Shown here: positions 1 through 9,190 of the stretch, in pieces
Layout of the letters: the number at the start of each line of letters is the position of its first letter
Numbering within the stretch: position 1 is the stretch's first letter
Origin: Parietichytrium sp. I65-24A
Taxonomy: Eukaryota; Sar; Bigyra; Thraustochytrida; Thraustochytriidae
Direction: 5' to 3'
Assembly: GCA_012862575.1 (NCBI GenBank)
Contig: BLSF01000075.1
Location: 1 to 64,000, forward strand
DNA length: 64,000 bases
Position numbers and translations under genes: made by a program
Notes under the pieces: generated by a model
What the model was told of the DNA's origin: nothing
What the model saw: only the letters and a program-made list of their open reading frames with translations
The model's database searches: none

Positions 1-387
1 GGTGAGTTTGCATCGATCCAAAAAGATGGGCGTGTTTTGAGCTGGGGAAGGAAAGAATCCCCGTTTGAGGTCGACTTTGGAAAACTTGAGTTTACCAGAA
101 AAGTCAAGGCAATCTACACCAACAAAATGACTGGCGTATTTGTCGCAATTTACGAAGAGGGACCATCTACACTGGCGCCAACAAGTGCACCAACAAGTGC
201 ACAGACTACACCGACAACAGCGCCAAATGCACCGACAACAGCGCCAAATGCACAGACAACAGCGCCAAATGCACAGACAACGGCGCCAACTGCACGAGCG
301 CCATCAACTTCGCAGGCTCACGCACTCCTAACCGCTCCAATGTTTGTGTTTGTGTTGCTCGCGTTATCTTTGCTTGAACTGCTCTGA
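1..387 (+). CDS. C-terminal part of a surface protein with a Thr/Pro/Ala repeat stalk and hydrophobic tail
   Basis: The frame is open from the first base of the window, so the gene begins upstream. The first ~50 residues contain GRVLSWGR, which resembles the core of RCC1-type propeller blades; this is only a resemblance. From about residue 55 the protein becomes a Thr/Pro/Ala/Ser-rich stalk with seven-residue units of the kind TTAPNAQ. It ends in a hydrophobic run (APMFVFVLLALSLLELL) directly before the stop, with no charged tail. A mucin-like stalk followed by a terminal hydrophobic segment is the usual plan of a GPI-anchored cell-surface protein, so I infer surface attachment by GPI or a terminal membrane helix. 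The ligand or enzymatic role cannot be told from this fragment. Confidence 0.6.
   Translation, partial: GEFASIQKDGRVLSWGRKESPFEVDFGKLEFTRKVKAIYTNKMTGVFVAIYEEGPSTLAPTSAPTSAQTTPTTAPNAPTTAPNAQTTAPNAQTTAPTARAPSTSQAHALLTAPMFVFVLLALSLLELL
211..294 (+). repeat. Four 21-bp tandem repeats coding the stalk
   Basis: Four adjacent 21-bp units starting at 211, 232, 253 and 274 differ by only one to three bases each. They encode heptads of the type TTAPNAQ or TTAPNAP. Multiples of three keep the frame open, so copy number could vary between strains without breaking the gene. Confidence 0.85.
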
Positions 388-1140
388 TTCCCATTCTGAG
401 GACTATTCGTTTCAACCAAAATTACTCACCAAAATCACCAATGGAATGAAGTAACTACTTTTTAAACCCCTCTTCACTCTTTGCGACCTTCTTTTCGCTG
501 TCTCGCTTTGCCTTCCTTCGTGAGCAATGGACGGAAGAAGGAAAAGTAGAAAGTGCAACCAGTTCTGCAAGAGAAAAAGCAAAAGTGAACACAAATAACA
601 TCATCGAAAAGACGAAACCAATGCTCTTTACAGGCCATTCATCGCGCGATAGTTCTTGCTCAGTGAGGAGCTAGTGGAGTATTAGCAAGCGAGGGAGAGA
701 GGGAGAGTGGCCCCTTCTCGGAATCGAGCGCTATCATGATGATCCTCTTTCTGTTGGCAGATGTTTGTAGTTCTCTTTTGTATACTAATTCTTTTTGTCG
801 AGATGTTCCTGTTTTAAATTCGCAGTCGCTCTTCATGACATGAAGATATCTGTGAATGATTGCATGAAATTAGTTTGATGGATACTTTGCTCGCAGTGGG
901 AATTTACGTGATGGTATGTCCAGAATTGCAGCATGCAGATACGACAGGCACTTTTTTGGTGGAGAAGAGTTTATATTTGAGGCGCAGGGAAACTCGAACA
1001 AGGTAGTACCAGTAATCGAATCATTTTGTTTAGCTTTAAAAAAGGGGGGAATGGAATGCCAATAGCAGCGTGTTTGTTAACTTGTATTTCTGCATGTCGA
1101 TGCAGAACATGACTATTTGTGGGCGACAGCACCGGCAGAG
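388..1140. other. Intergenic region between two convergent genes
   Basis: This holds the 3' flanks of the surface protein gene and of the Pat1 gene. I see no convincing open frame, RNA gene or repeat, only a short GAGGGAGA tract near 690-705 and a run of As at about 1038-1043. Confidence 0.6.
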
Positions 1141-3102
1141 TTAGTTGGAGGCGGTGCTGCTCTCCTTCTCCAGGTTATTCACAGCGATCATCATGATGCT
1201 GTAGAAATTATCAGACTCCTGGTTCCACTTGTCACGCAAAGCGGCGCTGATTTCAGGATCCTGCGAAAGCTGCTTACCTTGCTGTAAAAGAGCGCGGATG
1301 ACCTCTTGTCCGGCTGGAATGTGGACAAAGACACTCAACACAGCTGGATTTTGCTTGAACACCAGGTAAGTCAGATTCAAACACTCGGTAACAAAGTCAA
1401 GATCATTAACCTGGCGGAGCTCCTCGCCAAAGGTCTGGGCGGCAACGAGATCAAGCTTGGCCTCCTCGTCCTTCACCTCGTCCTCGTCCTGGCCGTCAGG
1501 GTTGCGGCACACAAAGTATGCGCAATTGGTGCAAAAGGTCTTGAGTAATTCCCGGCTATGCGGCTTGAGAAGGCAAGGCATCGATCGCAAGACTAGCTGG
1601 CGGCCCTTGGGAGTCCAGATTAAGAAGAACAGGGCGTCCCATCCACCAATGAGCTCTACTGCTGCGTTAGAATTGTATTCGCCCGTTGCTTCGTCAAGGA
1701 CAGATGGGAAGCAGAGCAGCTGGCCAAGGTCGTTGCAGAGCACGAGCTGCTTCTTCTGTAGCGAGTTGACCATCTTCTTTGCCTCGGTATAAGCGATGCT
1801 TCCCTCCTGAAAAGAGCGAGCTCCGTCTACCTTGGCCTGCATGATCTCATGAACGTCCGCAATGTCGATCAGTTTCTCAGCGATCTTACCCAAGATGCCG
1901 CGGAGAATCCAAGTCTGGGACTGGAATGTGGCTCCACCAATGCTGCCAGAGCCTTGTTGCTGGGCGATCAGCTCTCTTGGGCGCTTGAGGTTGCTCTTCA
2001 TCGACCGACCCAAAACCTTGTGCTCGTCATGCCACTCTGCCCGGGCCTTGTCAATCTTGCGCGCCAAAACCTCCTGACTGTCGATGAACGCGGACGGTCC
2101 GCTCAGCTCAGAGAGGTGCTCCTTGGAAAGCGGGCCTCCGCGAGGGCGCAGCGCAGGCGACCCTGCCGTGCTGTTTCCTTGCAAAAGTGCTCGCATCTCC
2201 GCCAGAAGCACCGTTGGGCGGGTTTTCTGATCTGCCAAACGCTGATGGGTCTGGTAAAAGGCCTTTTGCTGCTTCTCGGTGAACTTGTAGTAGTAGTAGT
2301 CGTCAGACAGCGGGTCGTCAGTCTTCACGGCCTTCTCCTGCTGCTCGACGAGTCTGGACAGCTCGTAGCCTTTCATGCGGCTCGTATTATAGAACCGCCC
2401 ATCAATCCCCATTCCACCGCGCCGAGGCACTGCCTGTCCGCCGTGCGGAGGGAATCCGCGGGCTTGCTGCATCTGAGGATCAAACCCAAAAAACGGTCGC
2501 GGCGGAGGCTGCATGTAGCCACCCGGTGGTGGCGGGCCCCCAGCTCCCGGAGGCGGCGGATACATCATGTGATGTGGCGGAGGATTCATGCCAGGAGAGC
2601 CTCCTTGCCCCGGCCGCATCGGCGGCGGTGTTCCTTGATAAGGCCCGCCGAGATAACCTTGCGGTGGTGGCGGTGGGTGGAACTGCTGCTGCTGCTGCTG
2701 ATACTGCTGCGGATGGTGCTGATGCTGATGCTGCGGATGGTGCTGATGCTGCTGCTGCTGATGATGATGGTGTGGATGATGCTGCTGGTACTGCTGCTGC
2801 TGCTGCTGTGGCGGCGCTTGAGGCGGCGATTGACCATCATTTAGAGCCATCTCCAGCGCTGATGCGAGCTGATCAGCTTCAAAGTCGAATCCTTGGTCAT
2901 CATACTGCTGCTGCGGAGGCGCTTGCCATTCAAAGCCAGGCGGTCTGGAAACCGGGCCTTTCTGACCTCCTTGGCCGTGCTGTTGCTGTTGCTGATGGTG
3001 CAAGGCCCCGGCATACGACTGCCCCTCAGCGATGAGATTCAGCCGCTTCAAATCGTCCAAAACGTGAGATGCATCCTGCATCTGCCCTCCTTGCCCGTCC
3101 AT
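1141..3102 (-). CDS. PAT1: Pat1-like mRNA decay factor
   Basis: Pat1 proteins (Pat1/PATL1) bridge deadenylated mRNA, the Lsm1-7 ring and the decapping machinery in cytoplasmic P-bodies. The 653-residue product has the family layout. There is a low-complexity N-terminus with long Gln/His tracts (about residues 70-150) and a Pro/Gly-rich region (150-230). Next is a segment around residue 255-275 containing DPLSDDYYYYKF, close to the DPYxDDYYxQ motif of Pat1, then a basic ALGK-like stretch (VLGRSMKSNLKRPREL). A helical C-terminal domain (about 400-640) follows. The start is the first ATG; the frame is open a little further upstream but offers no earlier ATG. A 12-bp palindrome lies about 65 bp upstream of the start. 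Identity rests on the central motif and layout, because Pat1 sequences diverge quickly. Confidence 0.75.
   Translation of the reverse strand: MDGQGGQMQDASHVLDDLKRLNLIAEGQSYAGALHHQQQQQHGQGGQKGPVSRPPGFEWQAPPQQQYDDQGFDFEADQLASALEMALNDGQSPPQAPPQQQQQQYQQHHPHHHHQQQQHQHHPQHQHQHHPQQYQQQQQQFHPPPPPQGYLGGPYQGTPPPMRPGQGGSPGMNPPPHHMMYPPPPGAGGPPPPGGYMQPPPRPFFGFDPQMQQARGFPPHGGQAVPRRGGMGIDGRFYNTSRMKGYELSRLVEQQEKAVKTDDPLSDDYYYYKFTEKQQKAFYQTHQRLADQKTRPTVLLAEMRALLQGNSTAGSPALRPRGGPLSKEHLSELSGPSAFIDSQEVLARKIDKARAEWHDEHKVLGRSMKSNLKRPRELIAQQQGSGSIGGATFQSQTWILRGILGKIAEKLIDIADVHEIMQAKVDGARSFQEGSIAYTEAKKMVNSLQKKQLVLCNDLGQLLCFPSVLDEATGEYNSNAAVELIGGWDALFFLIWTPKGRQLVLRSMPCLLKPHSRELLKTFCTNCAYFVCRNPDGQDEDEVKDEEAKLDLVAAQTFGEELRQVNDLDFVTECLNLTYLVFKQNPAVLSVFVHIPAGQEVIRALLQQGKQLSQDPEISAALRDKWNQESDNFYSIMMIAVNNLEKESSTASN
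2683..2812. repeat. Trinucleotide (CTG/CAG-type) low-complexity tract in Pat1
   Basis: Interrupted runs of CTG, ATG and TGG triplets on the plus strand code for mixed Gln/His tracts in the Pat1 N-terminus. They keep the reading frame and are likely to vary in length. Confidence 0.85.
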
Positions 3103-3163
3103 CGCTGCGTTCAATACGTTCCAATACGCTCCTTCCAATACGTTCGGTACGTACGCCCCAAAT

Positions 3164-3180
3164 GGTACTCGAGTACTCTC
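3164..3180. promoter_or_regulatory. GTACTCGAGTAC palindrome upstream of Pat1
   Basis: GGTACTCGAGTACTCTC contains a perfect 12-bp palindrome at 3165-3176, about 65 bp upstream of the Pat1 ATG. The identical 17-base word occurs at 51902-51918, upstream of the CLU-like gene. A role as a transcription factor site is inferred. Confidence 0.35.
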
Positions 3181-3877
3181 CCACTAATCCGCTATCAAAA
3201 AAAACCCACGTCCCACACCAAACACAACCGCCGAAAAGCGCAAACTACACTTTGCTAACAGTCGCTTAAGCTCGCCAGTCACAGTCACTGCTTTCCGTTA
3301 GCCAAATTGCTATTCGCTATCTTAGGCCGACCGTATTCTTCCCTTTCCCGCTCCCGGAAAAGTGTCCTCGCAGTGTCCTCGCTGCACCAGTTGGGCGAGT
3401 GCGTTTGAGTGCGGCACTACGAGTGGGTAGATGAAACGGTAGGAGTTGGCCAGCTTGGCGGGACGGTAACGCTTAGGAGGGAACACGAAAGAAGGCGGTA
3501 TCTGGTAAATACGATCCTGCGTATTTAAGGTATTTGAGAGTACGAAACGTAGTTGCGATTGCGTTCCGCAGATGCAGGTCACATTGACAGTGTCTGCAAA
3601 TGGCAACGTCATCATGTCGTCATGACCTTCGCACATTGCGTGCCGCTCTTCGCACTCTTCGCATGGGGTGAGTAGCGGTGGATAGAAAAGTGCTACGACG
3701 AGAAGTTGACTTTTGGTTGATTGATTATATATTATTGATTGATGTCCAGATTTGATTGAGAGAAAGAAAGTTTGTGAAGAAACAAAAGGGATGGACTGAT
3801 TGATGATGACAGACAATACATCAGACAATAATGACAGACAGACACTTAGCAGCGACGGGTGGTGCTGGTATAGCGCT

Positions 3878-3910
3878 GTACTCAGTACTCAGTGCTCAGT
3901 AAGTACTCGG
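3878..3910. promoter_or_regulatory. Tandem TACTCAG repeats (GTACT/AGTAC family)
   Basis: Three near-copies of a 7-bp unit (TACTCAG, TACTCAG, TGCTCAG) are followed by AAGTACTCGG. They form overlapping inverted GTACT/AGTAC half-sites in the Pat1/biotin synthase intergenic region. Confidence 0.35.
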
Positions 3911-4425
3911 ACATGCTGCGCGACGACGCAAGTTGGTGTGTCAAAATATGTCAAATTTTGATGGAGAATCAATCCTATCAATCCTATCAATCCTGCGAGT
4001 GAACTTGTTGGTCTACTCAATCTCGACGAGACAAATCATGGGCGAAGCAGGACAGCCGCAAAAGTTTCAAGTGCGCAAAGGCCGCGACATTCGATGGAGT
4101 TATTGATGTACAATTGTTTCTCAATTCTGGTTGCTTTGTGAGTCCGCTCTAGCTCGAGTCACCGTGACCTGCATCAAAGCAAGAATGAATAACAGAGGGA
4201 AGGGAGTCGTCTTGTCGTCTTGCGACATGGCGCTACGCGGCGCATCGCACCGTCGCACAAGACAAGAGCACGAGCAGTGCTATGCTGGCACCTATCGTTG
4301 CATGACCATTCCTTCATCCTTTAAAAAGTTAGCTCTGGACTACCCCAGCCGAGCGGAGATGAGCTCATAGCGCAAACCGTGGCACAAGCGAAAGATACTC
4401 TGTGTTCATTCAGCGTGCTGGTAGA

Positions 4426-4433
4426 TACCGGTA
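4426..4433. promoter_or_regulatory. TACCGGTA palindrome upstream of biotin synthase
   Basis: A perfect 8-bp palindrome followed by C (TACCGGTAC) lies about 310 bp upstream of the biotin synthase ATG. The same core occurs at 10298-10304, 30867-30875 and 60325-60332. Function is inferred from recurrence only. Confidence 0.25.
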
Positions 4434-4745
4434 CGAGCTAGCAGCGCCGCAGTGCTTTTGCGCTCTGCTCTCTCTGCTCACTCAGTACGTTAGGGAGCAG
4501 CGTGTGGAGGTAGGTGGTCCACCGAAAGATAGCAAGGTGATACAAGTATAGTGTTGTGCCTGTGCCGTAGTTGGGTCTGCAAACTTGTAAAAAGGAGAGA
4601 CCTCCCAAGCGCGGCCTCACTCGCAGTCGGTTCGTCTTTGTTTGTTGTCGAGTCGAGTCGGAGTTAATCGTGCAGATCGCAGCTCGACCGCGTGAAACAG
4701 TCGTCGTTCGAGCGAGCCTTGGGCACGTGCATACATTCTAGCAAC

Positions 4746-6038
4746 ATGTCTTCCCTTTTGGCACTGGCACTTCGGGGAAGGTCGCTGGCGGTGCTGCAGA
4801 GGCAGAGCAGGGGTTTCGCAAGCGCTGCTGCAAATGCTGGCGCCCTCAAGGTCGAGAGCAACTCAGATGAGATGGTGCGCAGACTTGCCGAGTTGGACGC
4901 GGAGCGCGAGCAGCTCATGGAGCAGCTCGAGATGACTCGCAGCTCAAGCGCCACTACGTCCGACCTGGTGCTACGCGGGGTTGACGGCAATGTGCGAAGC
5001 GATTGGACTCGCGAGCAAATCCAGGAGTTGTACGACTTGCCATTAATGGAACTCGTCTTCCGCGCAGCAGCCGTCCACAGGGTACACTTCCATCCACTCG
5101 AGGTACAGCAAAGCACACTCTTGTCCATCAAGACTGGAGGCTGCTCCGAGAACTGCGGGTACTGCTCACAGTCCCAGCACAACAAGACGTTTGTAAAGCC
5201 CACCCCAACTATGGGGCTCGACGATGTCGTTGCCGCTGCAAGGCGAGCAAAGGATGCTGGCTCGACGCGGTTCTGCATGGGGTCTGCGTGGCGCGAAGTC
5301 GGAAATAAGCATGCTTTCAAACGTGTTCTCGAAATGGTCAAAGAGATCAATGGCATGGGTCTCGAGGTTTGTACCACACTTGGGATGCTCACACCGGACC
5401 AAGCCAAGCAGCTCAAGGAGGCGGGGCTCACCGCATACAACCACAACTTGGACACTAGCCGTGAGTACTATCCAAAGGTGGTGACCACGAGAACCTATGA
5501 CGATCGCCTCAACACCATCAAAAACGTACGCGAAGCCGGAATCAACGTGTGCTGCGGCGGGATTGTCGGACTCGGTGAGGAGGACGATGACCGTGTCGGT
5601 CTCCTGCACACTCTCTCGACTCTTCCAGAGCACCCCGAGTCCGTCCCAATCAACGCCCTTGTCCCAGTTGCTGGCACTCCTCTCGGCGACCGCCTCATTG
5701 CAAAAGGAATGGCACCAACTTGGGACCAAATGGTGCGCATGATTGCAACTGCGCGTATTGTCATGCCGGCAAGCATGGTCCGCCTTTCTGCTGGCCGCAT
5801 GGAGTTTCCAAAGGCCGCTCAGGCCCTCATGTTCATGGCAGGCGCGAACAGTATTTTCACTGGCGACACACTCTTGACAACCGCCAACCCTGCCTTCGTT
5901 GAAGACCAAAAGATGTTCGAGCTTCTCGGTCTCCAGGGCAAGCCGCCACACAAGGAGCCTCTCAAGAGCCCATACACTGGGGAAGGACTGCGCATTGAAC
6001 GCGTCAAGGCCCAAGAGCTCAATGCGCAGCAGCTGTAA
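4746..6038 (+). CDS. BIO2: Biotin synthase, mitochondrial
   Basis: A radical-SAM enzyme that inserts sulfur into dethiobiotin, the last step of biotin synthesis. The 430-residue product keeps the CxxxCxxC cluster at C133, C137 and C140 (CSENCGYC). It also keeps the ligands of the sacrificial [2Fe-2S] cluster: the Cys of RFCMGS, of EVCTTLG and of NVCCGG, and the Arg of VRLSAGR. The first ATG opens a basic, Ser/Ala/Leu-rich N-terminus (MSSLLALALRGRSLAVLQRQ) that looks like a mitochondrial targeting peptide, the usual site of this enzyme in eukaryotes. Between that and the catalytic domain lie about 35 extra residues predicted to be helical (EMVRRLAELDAEREQLMEQL). It has no intron. The organism should therefore make its own biotin from dethiobiotin. 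Confidence 0.96.
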   Translation: MSSLLALALRGRSLAVLQRQSRGFASAAANAGALKVESNSDEMVRRLAELDAEREQLMEQLEMTRSSSATTSDLVLRGVDGNVRSDWTREQIQELYDLPLMELVFRAAAVHRVHFHPLEVQQSTLLSIKTGGCSENCGYCSQSQHNKTFVKPTPTMGLDDVVAAARRAKDAGSTRFCMGSAWREVGNKHAFKRVLEMVKEINGMGLEVCTTLGMLTPDQAKQLKEAGLTAYNHNLDTSREYYPKVVTTRTYDDRLNTIKNVREAGINVCCGGIVGLGEEDDDRVGLLHTLSTLPEHPESVPINALVPVAGTPLGDRLIAKGMAPTWDQMVRMIATARIVMPASMVRLSAGRMEFPKAAQALMFMAGANSIFTGDTLLTTANPAFVEDQKMFELLGLQGKPPHKEPLKSPYTGEGLRIERVKAQELNAQQL

Positions 6039-6774
6039 AAATCCCAAATTCCTCTTAAACTATTGCAATCCCTTTTGAGAGAAATTATGTCAACGTTTTT
6101 TGCCACCGACTTTTTCATTTCTTCACCAGGTCAGCCAACTCACAGAGAGGCTCAACAGGTCTCGCCTGTTCCCATCTGCGCTCGTCGCGGAACCAGTTTC
6201 GCTGCTGCAAACACGAGAACCACCCTTATCACGTCATGCTCGTGTTCCGCGATAGCGAGAGTGGCCGTCGCCTCGAGAAGACGACTCATACTTCAATCAA
6301 CAGATTTTCACGATCTCTCTTTCACGACGATGCAGAAAAAGCACGCACACTGACGTGCAGAAACCTGGTTGGGCTCTTTCGCATTGAAGCTTCCACCTCT
6401 CTTTGTCTCTATAGCTCTAGTCTAGAGTTGATTGTTCATTTCGAAACATACACAAAACGCGGAACAACAGAATCATGGCAATTTGAAACTTTGAGTGTTG
6501 TCTGCATAAACACTACAACTAGCCAAAAATAGGGCTCATGTGGCTACTCTGTCTACTCTGTGGACTCTGTGAACTCTGTGGCTCCAGGAGCAACGCGCCA
6601 GAGGAACGTGACACAGACCCCCTCGTGACGAGAATCGCACGTGACCACCCGATCGAGTGCACGTCAGATACATGATGATACATGTGCGGATGGGGGAGCG
6701 AGCAAGAGAAAAGTCGAGGGAGTGATAGAGCGATAGAGCGACGAGTGCGCGGCATTGACCCAGCAGTAGGAGGG
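6039..6774. other. Intergenic region between biotin synthase and NAA50
   Basis: This holds the biotin synthase 3' flank and the NAA50 promoter. It includes a degenerate CTCTGTG repeat (about 6545-6580) and a CACGTG E-box in CGCACGTGACC (6638-6643). No gene is apparent. Confidence 0.55.
6638..6643. promoter_or_regulatory. CACGTG E-box upstream of NAA50
   Basis: The palindrome CACGTG, within GCACGTGACC, lies about 130 bp upstream of the preferred NAA50 ATG. CACGTGAC is the classical bHLH-zip target; whether it acts here is inferred. Confidence 0.25.
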
Positions 6775-7293
6775 ATGGTCGAGAACAGCGCCGAGGGAAG
6801 CCAAATTAGCGGCGATGTCATCCAGGTAACGAAGGACATATATTTTGGGCCCGTGCACGCAAACAATGTGGAGCAGCTCCGAAGGCTGCAGGAGGCGATA
6901 TTACCAGTGAGGTATATGGACCAGTTTTACGAGAGCGTGATCAAGTATTCGGAGGAGAAGCTCGCCAAAATCGCCTTCTTCAAGGATGTTATGGTGGGCA
7001 CCGCGTGCTGCAGAATCGAGGAGAGGCCTGGCAAGGGCAAATATTTGTACGTCATGACTTTGGCCACTCTCCCCGCTTACCGCGGCCGCAAAATTGGTAC
7101 CAAGCTGATCGAGTATATGATTGAGCGGGCCAAAGAGCTCTCCCTCGCTGGCGTTTTCTTGCATGTTTGGACAACCAACCAAGACGCCATCAATTTTTAC
7201 TCCAAATTCGGCTTCGAGATCGTGGAGACTCTCAAAGGATACTATAAGCGAATCGACCCACCAGACTGCTACATCTTGGAAAAGACCTTTTGA
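6775..7293 (+). CDS. NAA50: N-alpha-acetyltransferase 50 (NatE catalytic subunit)
   Basis: A GNAT-fold enzyme that acetylates N-termini (typically Met followed by a hydrophobic residue), usually docked on the NatA complex at the ribosome. The product closely follows NAA50. It shows the peptide-binding LPVRYMDQFY (FPVSYN-like), the LYVMTLATLPAYRG strand, the acetyl-CoA loop RGRKIGT, the LHVWTTNQDAINFYSKFGF helix and the C-terminal YYKRIDPPDCYIL signature. I chose the ATG at 6775, giving 172 residues, close to the usual ~169. An in-frame ATG at 6682 would add 31 Arg-rich residues with no family match. No intron. Confidence 0.93.
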   Translation: MVENSAEGSQISGDVIQVTKDIYFGPVHANNVEQLRRLQEAILPVRYMDQFYESVIKYSEEKLAKIAFFKDVMVGTACCRIEERPGKGKYLYVMTLATLPAYRGRKIGTKLIEYMIERAKELSLAGVFLHVWTTNQDAINFYSKFGFEIVETLKGYYKRIDPPDCYILEKTF

Positions 7294-7561
7294 AGGAAAA
7301 CCAGATATAGGAATATTAATCTAGACGTGATGCCATCTCTTGTTTTCTGGCACTGCATTGTTTAATTTGTTGCTTTATTTTCTCGTGTGTGGCGATCCCG
7401 GGACCAAAGTTGCGTCATCGAAGAACACCATTCAACCAAGTGCCGTGAGGCATGAGGAAAGCATTCATTGCCCTTTTAAAAGGCTATAGCGGCGTTTTGA
7501 TTCGGACACCATGTGCGCTTGAAGGTCGTAAACGCTGTCAATTTTGAGCCTTGGCGCTTTA

Positions 7562-9190
7562 TCACAACTCTAGCGAGCGAAAAATATCGGCAAGCTCTTT
7601 AGCGTACGCTGTCGGGTTTTTGTAAAACCTGCAATTATTTGCACAGTGCTCCCAAGGCGTCCATCCGACTAAATTGTCTCGGTCCCTCAGAGATTTTCCT
7701 GTGGAGGCGTCTCCTTGGTGTGCTGAAAAGGGTTCGAAATGAAAGACAGCGTTTGCTCCTTTGAACCTCATGGTCATGTTGCTGCAGTTGCAAAGAGCCG
7801 GAAGGCGCACGCCAGGTTTGTTTTTGGAAAGGTCTTGGAGCCTCTGTTGGAGCGCCGAGATATACCGAAGAGACTCTTCCTTTTCCCGCTTGCGCTGGAG
7901 ATCTGACATCTGCTTTTGTTTCTGCTGAGCAGCTTCCGTGCCGTCCTCGTCAGACGCTTCGTGGCCGTTTCCTTGCATAGTAAAGTTTTGGTGATTGATT
8001 CCGCCGATTGTGACACTGGACGCCAACTCAAGCGCGGCTGGGCTTGGTGGGCCATTTTGAGGAGAGTTTTGTGCCACGTGTAGCGATATTTCACGTGCTT
8101 CCGCCCATGCCTGCTTCGTTTCTTCCTGTTGTTTGCGATGTTCTTCTAATGCTTTTCTTCGTCGAACCAGGAGTCGCGTGAACGCAGCCTCCCGCTTCCG
8201 TACCTGTGCCTGAAAGTTGGCGATCCGCTCCTTCGTTTTGAATGCTTCTCGCCCGACAAACGTTGAGTATACATTAGGCTGATAGATGTCTACAGCCCCG
8301 GAGCCCGGTGCCTTCAGGTCATTCGGGGCAGCCCTTTGCGCAAAGGTTTCAGGCAAGGTGAACTGCGTTGCCTCGCTCTCGCTCATCCGGAAAATTTTTG
8401 GCGGAGCAGGCATCGAAGAATCCATGCGCTCGGTATCTGCGTCGCTATCGTCAAATGACGTCATACTAGCGTTCAAATCTTGTGAAAACCTCTTGGGGCT
8501 GGAGGAAGCGCTCTTCTCTTCGGCTCTGTTATTGGCCCAAAGTTTTGTCACCGAAGTAGACTTATTTCTGGTCTTTGGATGTTTGGACACCGACACTACC
8601 CTGAAGGATTTCCGCCCCTGGGTTAGGCGGACCAAATTAGCTCGAGCTTGACTCGCCTCCGATTGTACACTTTTCCCCATATCAATTGATCCAAGACTTG
8701 ACTCCAGGTCGCGAAAGCTAGACGCGCGAGAGTCTATTCGCGAGAAGCGATGCTCCGAGCTCGGGTCGTCCTCGTCTCGCAGAGGGACAAGGATGGCGGC
8801 ATGATGGACTTTGCTGTGCTCTAGCGTGTGCTGCGAAGGCTTCATTCTTGTGGACCTGTGCACCTCTGATGGCTTTGCCCCAACCCTGCTGGAATTTGCC
8901 TCAAAGAAGGAGTTCTCGAGTTCCTCGGTCTTTGACTTGAATTTGGCCAAGCGCTCTTTAGAAATCTTTCTAAATCGCTCTAACTGCTCCTCCTTCTCCA
9001 GAAGTTTATCTTTAACCAACTTTTCTCTTTCCATGGCTGCAGCGGTTGCCGCACCGCTCGGTTCATTGGTCCCGTGCACATGCACAAATACCGGGAGCTC
9101 ATGGTGCATCGGGTTGAACTCCAGTTGCACGTTTGGCACGGGTTTCTCGGCCCACACCGAGACCCTTTTGGACCCGCTCGCTCTATACAT
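7562..9190 (-). CDS. Coiled-coil protein of unknown function, weakly CCDC15-like
   Basis: The 542-residue product starts at the first ATG. Residues ~45-90 are a strong coiled coil (EREKLVKDKLLEKEEQLERF). The middle is Ser-rich and probably disordered. A second Arg/Lys/Glu/Ala-rich helix (about residues 315-365; RKREAAFTRLLVRRRKALEEH) is followed by a third near residue 430. The end has a small Cys cluster (LPALCNCS, then HCANNCRFYKNPTAYAKEL). Helices followed by LPxLCxC and CANNCxFYKN recall, from memory, the metazoan centriolar-satellite protein CCDC15; I hold this loosely. It could be a cytoskeletal or centrosomal protein. Confidence 0.7.
   Translation of the reverse strand: MYRASGSKRVSVWAEKPVPNVQLEFNPMHHELPVFVHVHGTNEPSGAATAAAMEREKLVKDKLLEKEEQLERFRKISKERLAKFKSKTEELENSFFEANSSRVGAKPSEVHRSTRMKPSQHTLEHSKVHHAAILVPLRDEDDPSSEHRFSRIDSRASSFRDLESSLGSIDMGKSVQSEASQARANLVRLTQGRKSFRVVSVSKHPKTRNKSTSVTKLWANNRAEEKSASSSPKRFSQDLNASMTSFDDSDADTERMDSSMPAPPKIFRMSESEATQFTLPETFAQRAAPNDLKAPGSGAVDIYQPNVYSTFVGREAFKTKERIANFQAQVRKREAAFTRLLVRRRKALEEHRKQQEETKQAWAEAREISLHVAQNSPQNGPPSPAALELASSVTIGGINHQNFTMQGNGHEASDEDGTEAAQQKQKQMSDLQRKREKEESLRYISALQQRLQDLSKNKPGVRLPALCNCSNMTMRFKGANAVFHFEPFSAHQGDASTGKSLRDRDNLVGWTPWEHCANNCRFYKNPTAYAKELADIFRSLEL

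Larger units (their letters stand above)
3103..4745. other. Divergent promoter region between Pat1 and biotin synthase
   Basis: About 1.6 kb lies between two head-to-head start codons. It carries several GTAC-type palindromes (3146-3178, 3878-3910, 4426-4433) and an AT-rich block near 3715-3745. Short open frames here show no domain, have no clear start context and are disregarded. Confidence 0.6.

Noticed and set aside
1849-2844. Plus-strand open frame opposite Pat1
   Set aside because: It is an antisense shadow of the Pat1 low-complexity region, ending in poly-Leu from CTG repeats.
3322-3828. 168-codon minus-strand open frame in the Pat1/biotin synthase spacer
   Set aside because: No domain, biased composition, and it overlaps promoter motifs.
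6682-6774. Earlier ATG for NAA50
   Set aside because: The extra 31 Arg-rich residues have no counterpart in the family; the later ATG gives the usual length.
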